DNA of 64,000 bases from Buttiauxella sp049686335. GTDB taxonomy: Bacteria; Pseudomonadota; Gammaproteobacteria; Enterobacterales; Enterobacteriaceae. The notes beneath the pieces are model-generated. The model was not told where the DNA came from. It searched no databases and saw nothing but the letters and a program-made list of their open reading frames with translations. Positions 44,422 through 52,721 of the stretch are shown piece by piece; the stretch's first letter is position 1, and the number at the start of each line of letters is the position of its first letter. Location: contig NZ_JBAVHX010000021.1 of assembly GCF_049686335.1 (NCBI RefSeq), positions 62,001-126,000 of the forward strand, given 5' to 3'. Both the position numbers and the translations under genes were made by a program.

Positions 44422-45630
44422 TTATTCGTTAGAAGCAATTCTACTGCTAACCGACTCATGTAACCGAATGAACAAATCCACACAGCGCCTGGAGAACTCA
44501 CCATTGTTCATTTCAAGCCATGCACGATTATTCGAAAGCCAATCCCTGTATTCAATGGGGTCAAGGTCATGCGACAAATATCCATTAAAGCTACGCCACC
44601 ATGGCCACCAGGCACTCGCTTTCGCCCCTGTTGGGAAATCTATTCTGAGTTGTTGCGCAGCCAGCAAGGCTGATTCGGTAGCATTCGAAGCATCATCCAG
44701 CTTAATACCGTAACTCCAATCCTCATAACTCCTTTTGCCAGGTTCGATACAGTAGTGCCAGCCAATAGCCTCTGGAGGGCGCAATCCAATCCCGTAATCT
44801 GGATATAATTTTCTACATACCTCCCAGCCTGCTGGTGGTATCAAATCTGCAGTCGCTTTTTTCGTCAGTTTTTGATAAATGCTATTTTTAAGGCTTAGTA
44901 GACTTAACGTGGTATCCAGCGTTGATTCGTCAGTAAAGATTTTGTCTAGCAAAACATCCACAACCTTCCCCTCCCTGCAATTCAGCACATTCACCGAAAT
45001 AAAACGCTGCAAATCGAATAGAAAGACTCGCAAGCGGTAAGGTATATCATCATTTTTGCACAGCCCCTCAAGCCAAACGACGAGCCTTTGATACGACAGG
45101 AGGACAAGCTCACCAGACTGAAGCGCAGCGTCACATTGGTGCTTATCAATACTAAACAGACTTGGTCTGCTCCCTTCGGGTGTCAGGTAAATCAGCAGCG
45201 TTTCGTTTAATCCACTGCGGCGCTTCCTTAGCTCGTGGAGATAGTCCAAAACCTGATTGGGTTGATCGGCGGCACTGGGTTTGTTCTCTATACCAAGAGT
45301 CCATCGTTCCCCTTGTACGACGATATCAATTCGACGTTTAGTGCCCAGGGCATCAGTCTGCTGTTCACACTCAACAAACCGACAAGATGTTGCATCCCAT
45401 AAACTTTGCTCAATCAAATCCAGAAAGGTGCTTAGAAAGAGCGCTTGCTGACCATGAACACCGCGCACGTCGAGCAAGTCAGCCAGGATGCGTGAAAGAC
45501 CATTTTCGTCAGCAGTGATATATCGGAAGACATTAAACTCAACAGAATCTTTTTTGTTGAGATTTTGGTGCGAATGTCGGGCTTCGATGAGCCACTCTGT
45601 CATTTGGTCCAGCCAATGATTACTAGTCAT
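44422..45630 (-). CDS. PD-(D/E)XK nuclease superfamily protein
   Basis: A 402-aa protein of the PDDEXK_4-type group. The nuclease core is clear: ENGLSRILADLLD near residue 42, KRRIDIVVQ (D102), LGIENKPSA (E115-x-K117), and Q126-x-x-x-Y130. C-terminal region has IGWHYCIEPGKRS and is otherwise unassigned. It lies 100 bp upstream of hsdR on the same strand and is the last gene before the right border of the element. Members of this family appear in defence islands, but no specific function is known to me. Confidence 0.8.
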   Translation of the reverse strand: MTSNHWLDQMTEWLIEARHSHQNLNKKDSVEFNVFRYITADENGLSRILADLLDVRGVHGQQALFLSTFLDLIEQSLWDATSCRFVECEQQTDALGTKRRIDIVVQGERWTLGIENKPSAADQPNQVLDYLHELRKRRSGLNETLLIYLTPEGSRPSLFSIDKHQCDAALQSGELVLLSYQRLVVWLEGLCKNDDIPYRLRVFLFDLQRFISVNVLNCREGKVVDVLLDKIFTDESTLDTTLSLLSLKNSIYQKLTKKATADLIPPAGWEVCRKLYPDYGIGLRPPEAIGWHYCIEPGKRSYEDWSYGIKLDDASNATESALLAAQQLRIDFPTGAKASAWWPWWRSFNGYLSHDLDPIEYRDWLSNNRAWLEMNNGEFSRRCVDLFIRLHESVSSRIASNE

Positions 45631-45848
45631 ATCACTCCATCACACGCAGCCTTCATGCTCAAAACGGCCATATTAACAGTTCAATGCCTCATACGGCATA
45701 GTGTCGGCCATATGATGTATTGCCATTCCTGGATTACATTCCTGCTTTGTCCAAAACCATCATTCTGACGGCCCTTGATGGTATTTTTGCTGGTACCAAA
45801 TATTCCAGACAAAAATAAAACCATCAATATCATAAAATTAGACAGTTA
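45631..45848. other. AT-rich border stretch without genes
   Basis: This stretch between the last element gene and the right att repeat is AT-rich and has no credible frame. It likely holds the promoter of the PD-(D/E)XK gene and part of the recombination site, including arm-type integrase sites that cannot be assigned by eye. Confidence 0.5.
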
Positions 45849-45864
45849 TTCGATTCCTGCAGGG
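45849..45864 (+). other. attR core (tRNA-Arg 3'-end copy)
   Basis: TTCGATTCCTGCAGGG is an exact 16-bp copy of argW 29891-29906, followed by AACCA in place of GACACCA. It marks the right end of the argW-borne element, making the element about 15.97 kb. No second complete tRNA gene is present here. Confidence 0.85.
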
Positions 45865-45962
45865 AACCATTTAAATACAACCTTCCATTTACTCAAATCT
45901 ATAAAACCCCAATAAATCAGCCTACATAGCTATATTTCCGTATTTCAACGTCTTCTCACATC

Positions 45963-46435
45963 CATTTTTCCAGGTCGGAAAAGCGAAGCGTCTTCCGACA
46001 ATATGGTGCTAATGGTGGATGACGCTGGCGCTTATCCACCCTACGAGTCCATTTTTTCCAGGTCGGAAAAGCGAAGCGTCTTCCGACACTTTCACCTGCA
46101 ATGACTGGAGCTAATGGTGGATGACGCCGTCGCTTATCCACCCTACGAGTCCATTTTTTCCAGGTCGGAAAAGCGTAGCGTCTTCCGACACTTTCACCTG
46201 CAATGACTGGAGCTAATGGTGGATGACGCTGACGCTTATCCACCCTACGAGTCCATTTTTCCAGGTCGGAAAAGCGTAGCGTCTTCCGACAATATGGTGC
46301 TAATGGTGGATGACGCTGCCGCTTATCCACCCTACGAGTCCATTTTGTAGGTCGGAAAAGCGTAGCGTCTTCCGACACTTTCACCTGCAATGACCGGAGC
46401 TAATGGCGCATAACGCTGCCGCTTATACACCTGTG
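45963..46435. repeat. Tandem array of REP-like palindrome pairs (BIME type)
   Basis: Five copies of an 86-102-bp unit begin at about 45970, 46058, 46160, 46261 and 46347. Each holds two palindromes: GTCGGAAAAGCG..TCTTCCGAC and GTGGATGACGC..TTATCCACCCTAC. Units 2, 3 and 5 carry an extra 14-bp piece (CACTTTCACCTGCA), while units 1 and 4 lack it. Such clusters of alternating palindromic units can stall polymerases and bind gyrase or IHF. It lies immediately after the island's right border. The open frame of 144 codons across it is an artefact of the repetition. Confidence 0.9.
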
Positions 46436-46466
46436 GACCGCCATGCAAGCAACCGTCGAAAAAGGA

Positions 46467-46922
46467 TCAGTTGTTAGCCGCCTGGCTGCGAAGCAAATCA
46501 TCAACGGCGCGAATTGCCAATGAATAACCGTCGGCTCCCATACCACAAATCACGGCATTGACCACGCCAGACATGATTGAGTGTCGATGCAGTTCATCCC
46601 GCGCATGGATGTTCGACAGATGCAGCTCAATCAGCGGCGTGTCGAGCATCTTTAGGGCATCGAGCACCGGAATCGAATGAAACGAGAAGCCGGCCGGGTT
46701 GATGATTACCGCGGCGCCCTGCTCGAATGCCTCCTGAATCCAGTCGACCATCACGCCCTCGTGGTTGGTCTGGCGAAAATCGCATACCAGGTCAAGTTCC
46801 CCGGCCAGCCGTTCGCTGCGTTGACGTATCTGCTCGAGCGTAGTGTGTCCGTAAATGTGCGGCTCACGACGGCCCAACAGGTTCAGGTTTGGGCCGTTAA
46901 GGATGAAGACGGTGCGGTTCAT
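46467..46922 (-). CDS. aroQ: Type II 3-dehydroquinate dehydratase
   Basis: AroQ dehydrates 3-dehydroquinate to 3-dehydroshikimate by the type II mechanism. Hallmarks are GPNLNLLGRREPHIYG (with active-site tyrosine in HIYG), NHEG, the substrate-binding ELHLSNIHARDELHRHS, and GMGADGYSLAIRAV near the C-terminus. NPAGFSFHSIP replaces the usual NPGAYTHTS. E. coli uses a type I enzyme (AroD), so this is an extra gene, probably catabolic. It overlaps the upstream transporter by 4 bp. Confidence 0.9.
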   Translation of the reverse strand: MNRTVFILNGPNLNLLGRREPHIYGHTTLEQIRQRSERLAGELDLVCDFRQTNHEGVMVDWIQEAFEQGAAVIINPAGFSFHSIPVLDALKMLDTPLIELHLSNIHARDELHRHSIMSGVVNAVICGMGADGYSLAIRAVDDLLRSQAANN

Positions 46923-48292
46923 GGTCGTCCTATTGTGTTATTTGAAAAGAGAGCTGAAGCAGCATTAGCTTGCGGATCAGGTGCTGCGACGGTATTCAGG
47001 TCGATGCCACGGGTTTCTGGGCCAATAAGGATCATGGCAAGCGAGATCAGGTTGATAGCAGCGCACAGCGTCACCAGAGGCCATGGCGAGTTGTTCGACT
47101 GGCTCATCAGCCACACGGCGATCATCGGCATCGGCCCACCGATCACCAGGTTTGCGCCGGTATAAGCCAGTGCGGAACCCGAATAACGCACCTGGGTTGG
47201 GAACGCTTCGGCGAAGGCCACAGGCTGGATGCCGCTCTGAAACTGAGTGAAGCCGAGGAACAACCCCATGACGGCCATGATCGCCGCAACGTTTAAAGTG
47301 TTGAGGATCGGGAAGTAGACGAACAGGATCAGCAGGGTCATGCACGAACCAAATGCCAGGGCTTTTTTGCGCCCCCAACGATCGGATAAATACCCTCCGG
47401 CCAGCGCACCAAAAATCGCGCACATGTTTGCCACCATCAGTGACATAAAGCCTGTCGACTGGCTAAAGCCGAGGTGTTTGGTCAGGTAGCTGAGAGAGAA
47501 AATCACAATCAGATAGAACAGTGCTGCTGGCGAGCAGAAGAAGAACATCAGGCGCAGGATGGTTTTGTAGTGGCTGCCTACCGCGGTCTTGAGCGGGCTT
47601 TTTTCCTGCTTGATCGGCGTCTTTTTCAGGGCGACAAAGGCAGGGGTTTCGTCGACTTTAAGCCGGATAAAGATGGCGACCACCACCAGTACGAAACTCA
47701 TGACGAAGGGAATGCGCCAGCCGAAGCTTTCGAATTGCGCGGTTGAGAGGGTCGCGGCCAGCCCCATCAACACGCCATTAGCCAGTATCTGACTGAGTGG
47801 TGAACACAGGCCGAGCAAGCCGGAATAACGCCCGCGTCGGTCTGGAGAGGCGTGCTCCAGCGCCATCAGTTGTGCGCCGGTGGACTCACCGCCCAGCGCG
47901 AAGCCTTGAATAATTCGCAGGATAACCAGCAATATGGGTGCCCAAATACCGACCTGAGCATAGGTCGGTAACAAGCCCATCAGTACCGACGCCAGACCCA
48001 TCAGTGTCACGGTTGCCAACATCAGGTTGCGACGACCCAATTTGTCACCGAGATAACCACAGGTGATTGCGCCCACGGGGCGAGCGGCCAGACCCACACC
48101 GAAGGTAGCAAGCGAGGCGAGCAAACCGGCGGTCGGTTCCATCGCCGGGAAAAACAATTTTGGCAGAATGGTTGCTGACACCGCGCCATACAGCGTGAAG
48201 TCAAACCATTCCAGGGCAGTACCAATGGTCGCGGCGGTGACCGCTTTGCGGGGCATGCGTAGGTCATGACTCGCGTGAGTTGTTGTATTCAT
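46919..48292 (-). CDS. MHS-family MFS transporter, likely shikimate/quinate-type
   Basis: A 457-aa, 12-helix transporter of the metabolite:H+ symporter subfamily (ShiA/PcaT/KgtP group). Typical features are TIGTALEWFDFTLYGAVSAT near the N-terminus, ARPVGAITCGYLGDKLGRRN (the MFS loop motif) and ALGGESTGAQLMALEHA. Overlap with aroQ by ATGA points to uptake of dehydroquinate, quinate or shikimate. The substrate is an inference from the neighbour. Confidence 0.88.
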   Translation of the reverse strand: MNTTTHASHDLRMPRKAVTAATIGTALEWFDFTLYGAVSATILPKLFFPAMEPTAGLLASLATFGVGLAARPVGAITCGYLGDKLGRRNLMLATVTLMGLASVLMGLLPTYAQVGIWAPILLVILRIIQGFALGGESTGAQLMALEHASPDRRGRYSGLLGLCSPLSQILANGVLMGLAATLSTAQFESFGWRIPFVMSFVLVVVAIFIRLKVDETPAFVALKKTPIKQEKSPLKTAVGSHYKTILRLMFFFCSPAALFYLIVIFSLSYLTKHLGFSQSTGFMSLMVANMCAIFGALAGGYLSDRWGRKKALAFGSCMTLLILFVYFPILNTLNVAAIMAVMGLFLGFTQFQSGIQPVAFAEAFPTQVRYSGSALAYTGANLVIGGPMPMIAVWLMSQSNNSPWPLVTLCAAINLISLAMILIGPETRGIDLNTVAAPDPQANAASALFSNNTIGRP

Positions 48293-48412
48293 TGAGGTAG
48301 TGGTCCTTTAATTATTATGGTTGCAGGATATCCATACCACTCCGCTCCGGCACAGGTGCACGCAGGAAACGTCGAAGTCAGTAGACATTAGCGCATCCCC
48401 TCTGCAGAATAA

Positions 48413-48450
48413 TTATCAAAATTACGATAAATAGATAAGCTCAACTTATC
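48413..48450. promoter_or_regulatory. Two dyads, candidate LysR operators
   Basis: TTATC-aaaattac-GATAA (48413-48430) and GATAAG-ctcaa-CTTATC (48434-48450) lie just upstream of the lysR start, in the divergent gap to the MHS transporter. The first has the T-N11-A form of LysR-type sites. Co-regulation of the two divergent units is probable. Confidence 0.55.
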
Positions 48451-48460
48451 ACTGAGGATT

Positions 48461-49345
48461 ATGGAACTACGTCATTTGAAAGCCTTCGTTGTCGCCGCAG
48501 ATTTGCAGCATTTCAGCCGGGCGGCCGAACAGCTGGGCATTGCGCAACCCGCACTGAGTCAGTTGATGCGTACTCTTGAATCTGAGCTAGGGCTGGCGCT
48601 GTTTCGGCGGGAAAACCGGGGAGTGGTGTTGACTGCGGCGGGCGAGGCGTTTTTGCCCCATGCGCGGCAATCCATCGAGTCCGGTAAGCTTGCGGTGGCG
48701 GCGGCACGGCGTGCCCGGCGTGGAGAGGTGGGCGAGATAAACATCGGCTATCACTCGGCGTTATTCGAGGCCAACCTGCCGCAATTACTGCGGCACTACT
48801 TCAGCACCTTCCCCGACGTCAAAGTCTCGCTGGTGGATGCGGGAATCAGCGCGCAGTTCGAAATGTTGCTCGACCACAAACTCGACCTGGCCTTTGCCAG
48901 GGTGTTTAAAGATCACCTGCCTGACCGTCTGCGCACTCATCAATTCAGCAAATCCAGGCTGGTGTTGCTGATCCCGGATAACCACGAACTGGCGGATAGT
49001 TTTACCGGTGACCTGTCGACGCTGCGCCATGAGAAATTCGTGTTTTTGCAAGACGGTGCGGGCATCGGTTTGACCTCACACACCCTTCAGGCGTGCCGAC
49101 AAAACCAGTTGCACCCAGAGAACATCATGCACGTCCCGTCGCTGATGAGTATTCCCGGCCTGGTCGCAGCTGGTATCGGACTGAGCATCGTGCCAGAAAC
49201 CATCACCCACTTAACTATGCCTGGGATTAGGATTGTGCCGCTGGATCAACCAGAAATGGTGAGTGAGCTGTTGTTGATTTCAAGGATTGATGAGCGTTCA
49301 AGCGCAGTGCTGCACTTTATCAATGAAGCCCACGGTTGGGGATAA
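48461..49345 (+). CDS. LysR-family transcriptional regulator
   Basis: A 294-aa regulator with the N-terminal winged HTH (LRHLKAFVVAADLQHFSRAA, then AQPALSQLMRTLESELGLAL) and a periplasmic-binding-protein-like effector domain (GEINIGYHSALFEANLPQLL, LDLAFARVF, PGLVAAGIGLSIVPE). It is divergent from the transporter-aroQ pair and most likely activates it in response to a hydroaromatic acid. A GAGG site precedes the ATG. Confidence 0.93.
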   Translation: MELRHLKAFVVAADLQHFSRAAEQLGIAQPALSQLMRTLESELGLALFRRENRGVVLTAAGEAFLPHARQSIESGKLAVAAARRARRGEVGEINIGYHSALFEANLPQLLRHYFSTFPDVKVSLVDAGISAQFEMLLDHKLDLAFARVFKDHLPDRLRTHQFSKSRLVLLIPDNHELADSFTGDLSTLRHEKFVFLQDGAGIGLTSHTLQACRQNQLHPENIMHVPSLMSIPGLVAAGIGLSIVPETITHLTMPGIRIVPLDQPEMVSELLLISRIDERSSAVLHFINEAHGWG

Positions 49346-49377
49346 GGTTTCTGAGATGAAAAAAAACAGGAACTAAA

Positions 49378-49400
49378 CCCCAGCCATGAGATGACTGGGG
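49378..49400 (-). terminator. Hairpin between lysR and the 76-aa gene
   Basis: CCCCAG / CTGGGG pair across an 11-nt loop. Read on the minus strand the hairpin is followed by TTTAG and shortly by a T-rich run, so it could end the 76-aa gene. On the plus strand no T-run follows. Confidence 0.5.
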
Positions 49401-49411
49401 GAAGACCGAAT

Positions 49412-49642
49412 TTAATAATCAGGGACGCAATTTACGCCTGGCTGATGCTCCGGTTTAGGTAGGCTGTAACACTCAGTATCAAGCTCCAATACTCCCGGTC
49501 CGAATGACTGGGCGTGTTGTAACTGGTACTCCGTTGTGTTGGTCCTTTTAGGGCCAGGTAGATTACTCTCGGTCTCCACAGTTTGTGAATAACAAGGTGC
49601 GGCAAGTACAGATAACAACAAAGTAGCAAAATAGTATTTCAT
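49412..49642 (-). CDS. Small secreted protein, uncharacterised
   Basis: A 76-aa protein with a clear signal peptide (MKYYFATLLLSVLAAPCYS, cleavage before QTVETE) and an extracytoplasmic part containing two cysteines (ELDTECYSL, GVNCVPDY) that could form a disulfide. No homologue is recognised. AAGGTGG precedes the ATG. The 290-bp gap upstream to 49932 shows no further gene; it probably contains the promoter of this gene and of the YaiL-like gene. Confidence 0.65.
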   Translation of the reverse strand: MKYYFATLLLSVLAAPCYSQTVETESNLPGPKRTNTTEYQLQHAQSFGPGVLELDTECYSLPKPEHQPGVNCVPDY

Positions 49643-49932
49643 TTCTGACCACCTTATCTGGTTGTGTCACGTTGTGTTCACAAGGAACATGGCATCGTAA
49701 GTGTGATCACGGTCACGAAAAATAATGCATTTGGGTGATTTTCACATAAGTGATTATTCGATTTTTTCTATAACCATTTGCTGATGGGTCATCAATCCCA
49801 TAGCAAACCCGCATTAGATTTAGATAGCGATGGTTATCAGCTGGATGCGAGTCCCTTTGCTGCAACGTGGCACAGCCTCGAAAATTAAAGGTATAATCCC
49901 CTCAACATTTTTCATTGGTTTTAGACACGAAG

Positions 49933-50472
49933 ATGACAAAACTCACATTGCAAGAGCAGATGCTTAAAGCTGGCTTAGTCAGCAGTAAAAAAGTCGCAAA
50001 AGTACAAAGAACCGCTAAGAAATCCCGCGTGCAGGCGCGTGAGGCAAGAGAAGCGGTAGAAGAAAATAAAAAAGCGCAAATTGAACGCGATAAGCAGTTA
50101 AGCGAGCAACAAAAGCAAGCCGCTTTATCTAAAGAATTTAAAGCGCAGATAAAGCAACTTATTGAAATGAACAGAATAGTTATTTCAAAAGGTGATATTG
50201 GTTATAACTTCACAGACAATAATTTAATTAAAAAAGTCTATGTGGATAAAACCACTCAAACTCAATTAACCAATGGCCGTCTCGCTATTGCGCGTCTGGT
50301 TAGTGATAATAATCCGGAAGGCGAATACGCTATTATCCCTGCCAGTGTGGCAGATAAAATTGCACAGCGTGATGCGAGCTATATTGTATTGAACAGTGCA
50401 CTGAGTCAGGAAGCGCAGGACGAAGAAGATCCGTATGCTGACTTTGTGGTTCCTGATGATTTGATGTGGTAA
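49933..50472 (+). CDS. yaiL: DUF2058 protein, YaiL-like
   Basis: A 179-aa lysine- and alanine-rich soluble protein matching E. coli YaiL over its whole length (MTKLTLQEQMLKAGLVSSKK, KKSRVQAREAREAVEENKKA, ASVADKIAQRDAS, DPYADFVVPDDLMW). Function is unresolved; the N-terminal half is a predicted coiled coil. The internal ATG at 49933 was chosen to match E. coli; the frame opens six codons earlier. In E. coli the gene sits elsewhere on the chromosome. Confidence 0.92.
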   Translation: MTKLTLQEQMLKAGLVSSKKVAKVQRTAKKSRVQAREAREAVEENKKAQIERDKQLSEQQKQAALSKEFKAQIKQLIEMNRIVISKGDIGYNFTDNNLIKKVYVDKTTQTQLTNGRLAIARLVSDNNPEGEYAIIPASVADKIAQRDASYIVLNSALSQEAQDEEDPYADFVVPDDLMW

Positions 50473-50501
50473 TTAAATTATCACAAGTGATGTGTGGTGT
50501 A

Positions 50502-50517
50502 GCCGGAATATTCCGGC
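50502..50517. terminator. Perfect palindrome after the YaiL-like gene
   Basis: GCCGGAATATTCCGGC is a 16-bp perfect palindrome 30 bp past the stop codon. It may form a 3' hairpin for this gene or for the converging catA transcript. No strong T-run follows. Confidence 0.4.
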
Positions 50518-50576
50518 CATACCTTTTCGGGGCAACAGATTAACGTCACCCCGATATTCATGATTAATGAAAATGC

Positions 50577-51503
50577 TTATTCCATGACACGCAGTCGTTT
50601 AATTTTCGTCTCTTCATTATTATCGCTCGCCGCCACCAGCGTGAAATCGAAATTCACTTCGGTATGCGGCTGGTTAATTTTACGCTGCTCCGCAATACGG
50701 GCATCAGTAATTTTAAGCGGATCGGCAATCAACTCCTCCCGGGTGGCAAAAGCAAAGTCATCCCATAAATAGGCATCGCCATTGAGGTTGATCTGCGTGG
50801 TCAGATGCTTATAACCCGGTGCTGAGACAAAGAAGTGGATATGCGCCGGGCGATTACCATGGCGACCGAGTTCGGTGAGCAGTTTTTGCGTTGGACCATC
50901 TGGCGGGCAACCGTAACCGCAGGGCACGATACTGCGCACCGCATAGCGACCTTCCGCGTCAGTCTGAATGCGGCGGCGCAAGTTATACTGGCTTTGCGAC
51001 TGGTCAAAGAAGGAATATCCACCCAGCGTGTTCGCATGCCAGATATCGACAATCGCATTCGAAACGGGCTTGCCGTTGGCGTCCGTTACCTGGCCGTGTA
51101 ACCACATGATTTCAGCTTGCTCAGTGCCGTCGTCCATACGCGCATAGCTCTGACTTAATGGCGCATTCGCCACATACAGCGGGCCTTCGATGGTGCGCGG
51201 AGTACCCACTTCATTACCAGCAGCGGCCTCTTTTTCATCGGCACGCATATCCAGATAATGCTCAAGGCCTAAACCCGCGGCTAATAATGCCGACTCTTTA
51301 CGTTCACCTAATTCATTCAGATAATTCACCGCCAGCCAGAACTCTTCATCGGTAATATCGAATGTCTTAATTGTCTGGCAAAGATCGCCGAGCAATTGAT
51401 GCATAATTGCTTTAAAACGTTCATTGCCCTGAGCAGAAACCAGTCCACTGCTCACCGCAAGTAATTTTTCTAATTCAGATGTTTTTGCCGGATTAACTGT
51501 CAT
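50577..51503 (-). CDS. catA: Catechol 1,2-dioxygenase
   Basis: CatA opens the catechol ring between the hydroxyls, giving cis,cis-muconate. The non-haem Fe(III) ligands are the two tyrosines in GGYSFFDQSQ and VPCGYGCP and the two histidines in RPAHIHFFVSAPG. The N-terminal helical domain ends in GTPRTIEGPLYV. The start MTVNPAKTSE was chosen for its GAGG site 8 nt away; the frame stays open 17 codons upstream. Length is 308 aa. It is the last gene of the iac/cat operon and handles the catechol produced upstream. Confidence 0.95.
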   Translation of the reverse strand: MTVNPAKTSELEKLLAVSSGLVSAQGNERFKAIMHQLLGDLCQTIKTFDITDEEFWLAVNYLNELGERKESALLAAGLGLEHYLDMRADEKEAAAGNEVGTPRTIEGPLYVANAPLSQSYARMDDGTEQAEIMWLHGQVTDANGKPVSNAIVDIWHANTLGGYSFFDQSQSQYNLRRRIQTDAEGRYAVRSIVPCGYGCPPDGPTQKLLTELGRHGNRPAHIHFFVSAPGYKHLTTQINLNGDAYLWDDFAFATREELIADPLKITDARIAEQRKINQPHTEVNFDFTLVAASDNNEETKIKRLRVME

Positions 51504-51554
51504 TGTACATTCCTCACTGTAGGGTAAGTTATATTTATTAAATACAGACGTCAT

Positions 51555-51586
51555 GGGTGGATATCGCGACGCGGATCCACACTACA
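51555..51586. repeat. REP-like palindrome between catB and catA
   Basis: GTGGATATCGCGACGCGGATCCAC folds through GTGGAT/ATCCAC. It belongs to the same GTGGAT/CTAC palindrome family as those at 19309 and 45963. It lies inside the 102-bp spacer between catB and catA, so it would be in the operon mRNA. Confidence 0.75.
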
Positions 51587-51605
51587 AAAACCGCTTATTA
51601 CCTTT

Positions 51606-52721
51606 TTATTTTCTGGCGTAAAAACTTAATTTCTCTTCGTCAATTTCTATTCCCAGCCCTGGCCCTTGCGGTAATTTGACCTGCCCGTGACTAAATTCCA
51701 GCGGGTTCACCACAATGTCGTCCTTAAGCAATAAAGGACCGAACATTTCGGTTCCCCACTGCATTTTGACGGTCGACCAGGCGTGCAATGAGGCGACGCT
51801 GCCCAGAGTTCCTTCCAGCATCGTGCCGCCATACAGCCCAATTCCTGCCGCCTGCGCCACGTGCGCCAGTTTCAGTGCTTGCGCAGGCCCGCCTGCTTTG
51901 GCAATTTTCAGTGCAAACGCACCGGTGAATCCGCCACTCGCCAGGGCATAACCATCGTGACTGGTCGCCACAGATTCATCGGCGAGGACTGGCACGGAAA
52001 ATCGCTGGCTCAGGGTGATTAACGCCTGCCTGTCCCACATTGGGGTCGGCTGTTCAATCAGATCGATGCCGCCTTCTTGAAGCTGCGCCATACCTTTGAT
52101 TGCGCGGCTCAAATCCCAGGCTTGATTGACGTCAACACGGATACTGACATCCCGGCCAAGAGCGGATTTGATGGCCAGCGCGTGGCGAATATCTACCTCC
52201 AGCGGACGTGCGCCAATCTTGAGTTTGAAGGTATTGTGTCGCCCTTGTTCGAGCAGGCGTTTTCCCTCTTCGATATCTCTTTCGGTATCGCCACTCGCCA
52301 GTGTCCACAGTACCGGCAGACTCTCGCTTAACGCGCCGCCCAGCAAGGCACTGACCGGCAATCCGAGCACTTTCCCCTGCGCATCAAGAAACGCGGTTTC
52401 CAGCGCCGATTTTGCAAAGGTGTTTCCCTTCACGCTGGCGTTCATGGTTTCCGCGAGTGCCGCAACGCCGTTAAAGGTTTTGCCGCACAACAACGGCGCC
52501 AGATAACATTCAATGGCGGATTTAATCGCCTCCGGGCTTTCCGCCCCGTAACTCAGACCGCCGATGGTGGTCGCCTCACCCCATCCGATAACGCCCTGCG
52601 CGCAGGTAATGCGGATGATGGTCAGTGTCTGGCATCCCATGGTGGCCATGGAAAGTTTGTGTGGGCGAATAGTGGGAATATCCACCAGCCAGCATGTGAT
52701 GGATTCAATGGCGAGATTCAT
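51606..52721 (-). CDS. catB: Muconate cycloisomerase
   Basis: CatB lactonises cis,cis-muconate to muconolactone. It is an enolase-superfamily protein: lid region near the N-terminus, catalytic KLKIG (two lysines near 167-169), metal ligands in RVDVNQAW, IEQPTP and LADESVA. The 371-aa length is normal. Its start codon lies 17 bp inside the end of the upstream transporter gene, so expression is coupled. GGAG precedes the ATG. Confidence 0.95.
   Translation of the reverse strand: MNLAIESITCWLVDIPTIRPHKLSMATMGCQTLTIIRITCAQGVIGWGEATTIGGLSYGAESPEAIKSAIECYLAPLLCGKTFNGVAALAETMNASVKGNTFAKSALETAFLDAQGKVLGLPVSALLGGALSESLPVLWTLASGDTERDIEEGKRLLEQGRHNTFKLKIGARPLEVDIRHALAIKSALGRDVSIRVDVNQAWDLSRAIKGMAQLQEGGIDLIEQPTPMWDRQALITLSQRFSVPVLADESVATSHDGYALASGGFTGAFALKIAKAGGPAQALKLAHVAQAAGIGLYGGTMLEGTLGSVASLHAWSTVKMQWGTEMFGPLLLKDDIVVNPLEFSHGQVKLPQGPGLGIEIDEEKLSFYARK

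Noticed and set aside
45849..45864. Second tRNA-Arg gene at the right border
   Set aside because: Only the 3'-end fragment is present; there is no cloverleaf, so it is an att site remnant.
29891..45864. Complete prophage
   Set aside because: No capsid, tail, portal, terminase or lysis genes are seen; contents fit a satellite or island.
45956..46390. 144-codon frame on the minus strand with repeated WTRRVDKR(Q/R)RHPPLAP
   Set aside because: It is the translation of the tandem REP array; repeated residues mirror the DNA repeats, with no plausible family.
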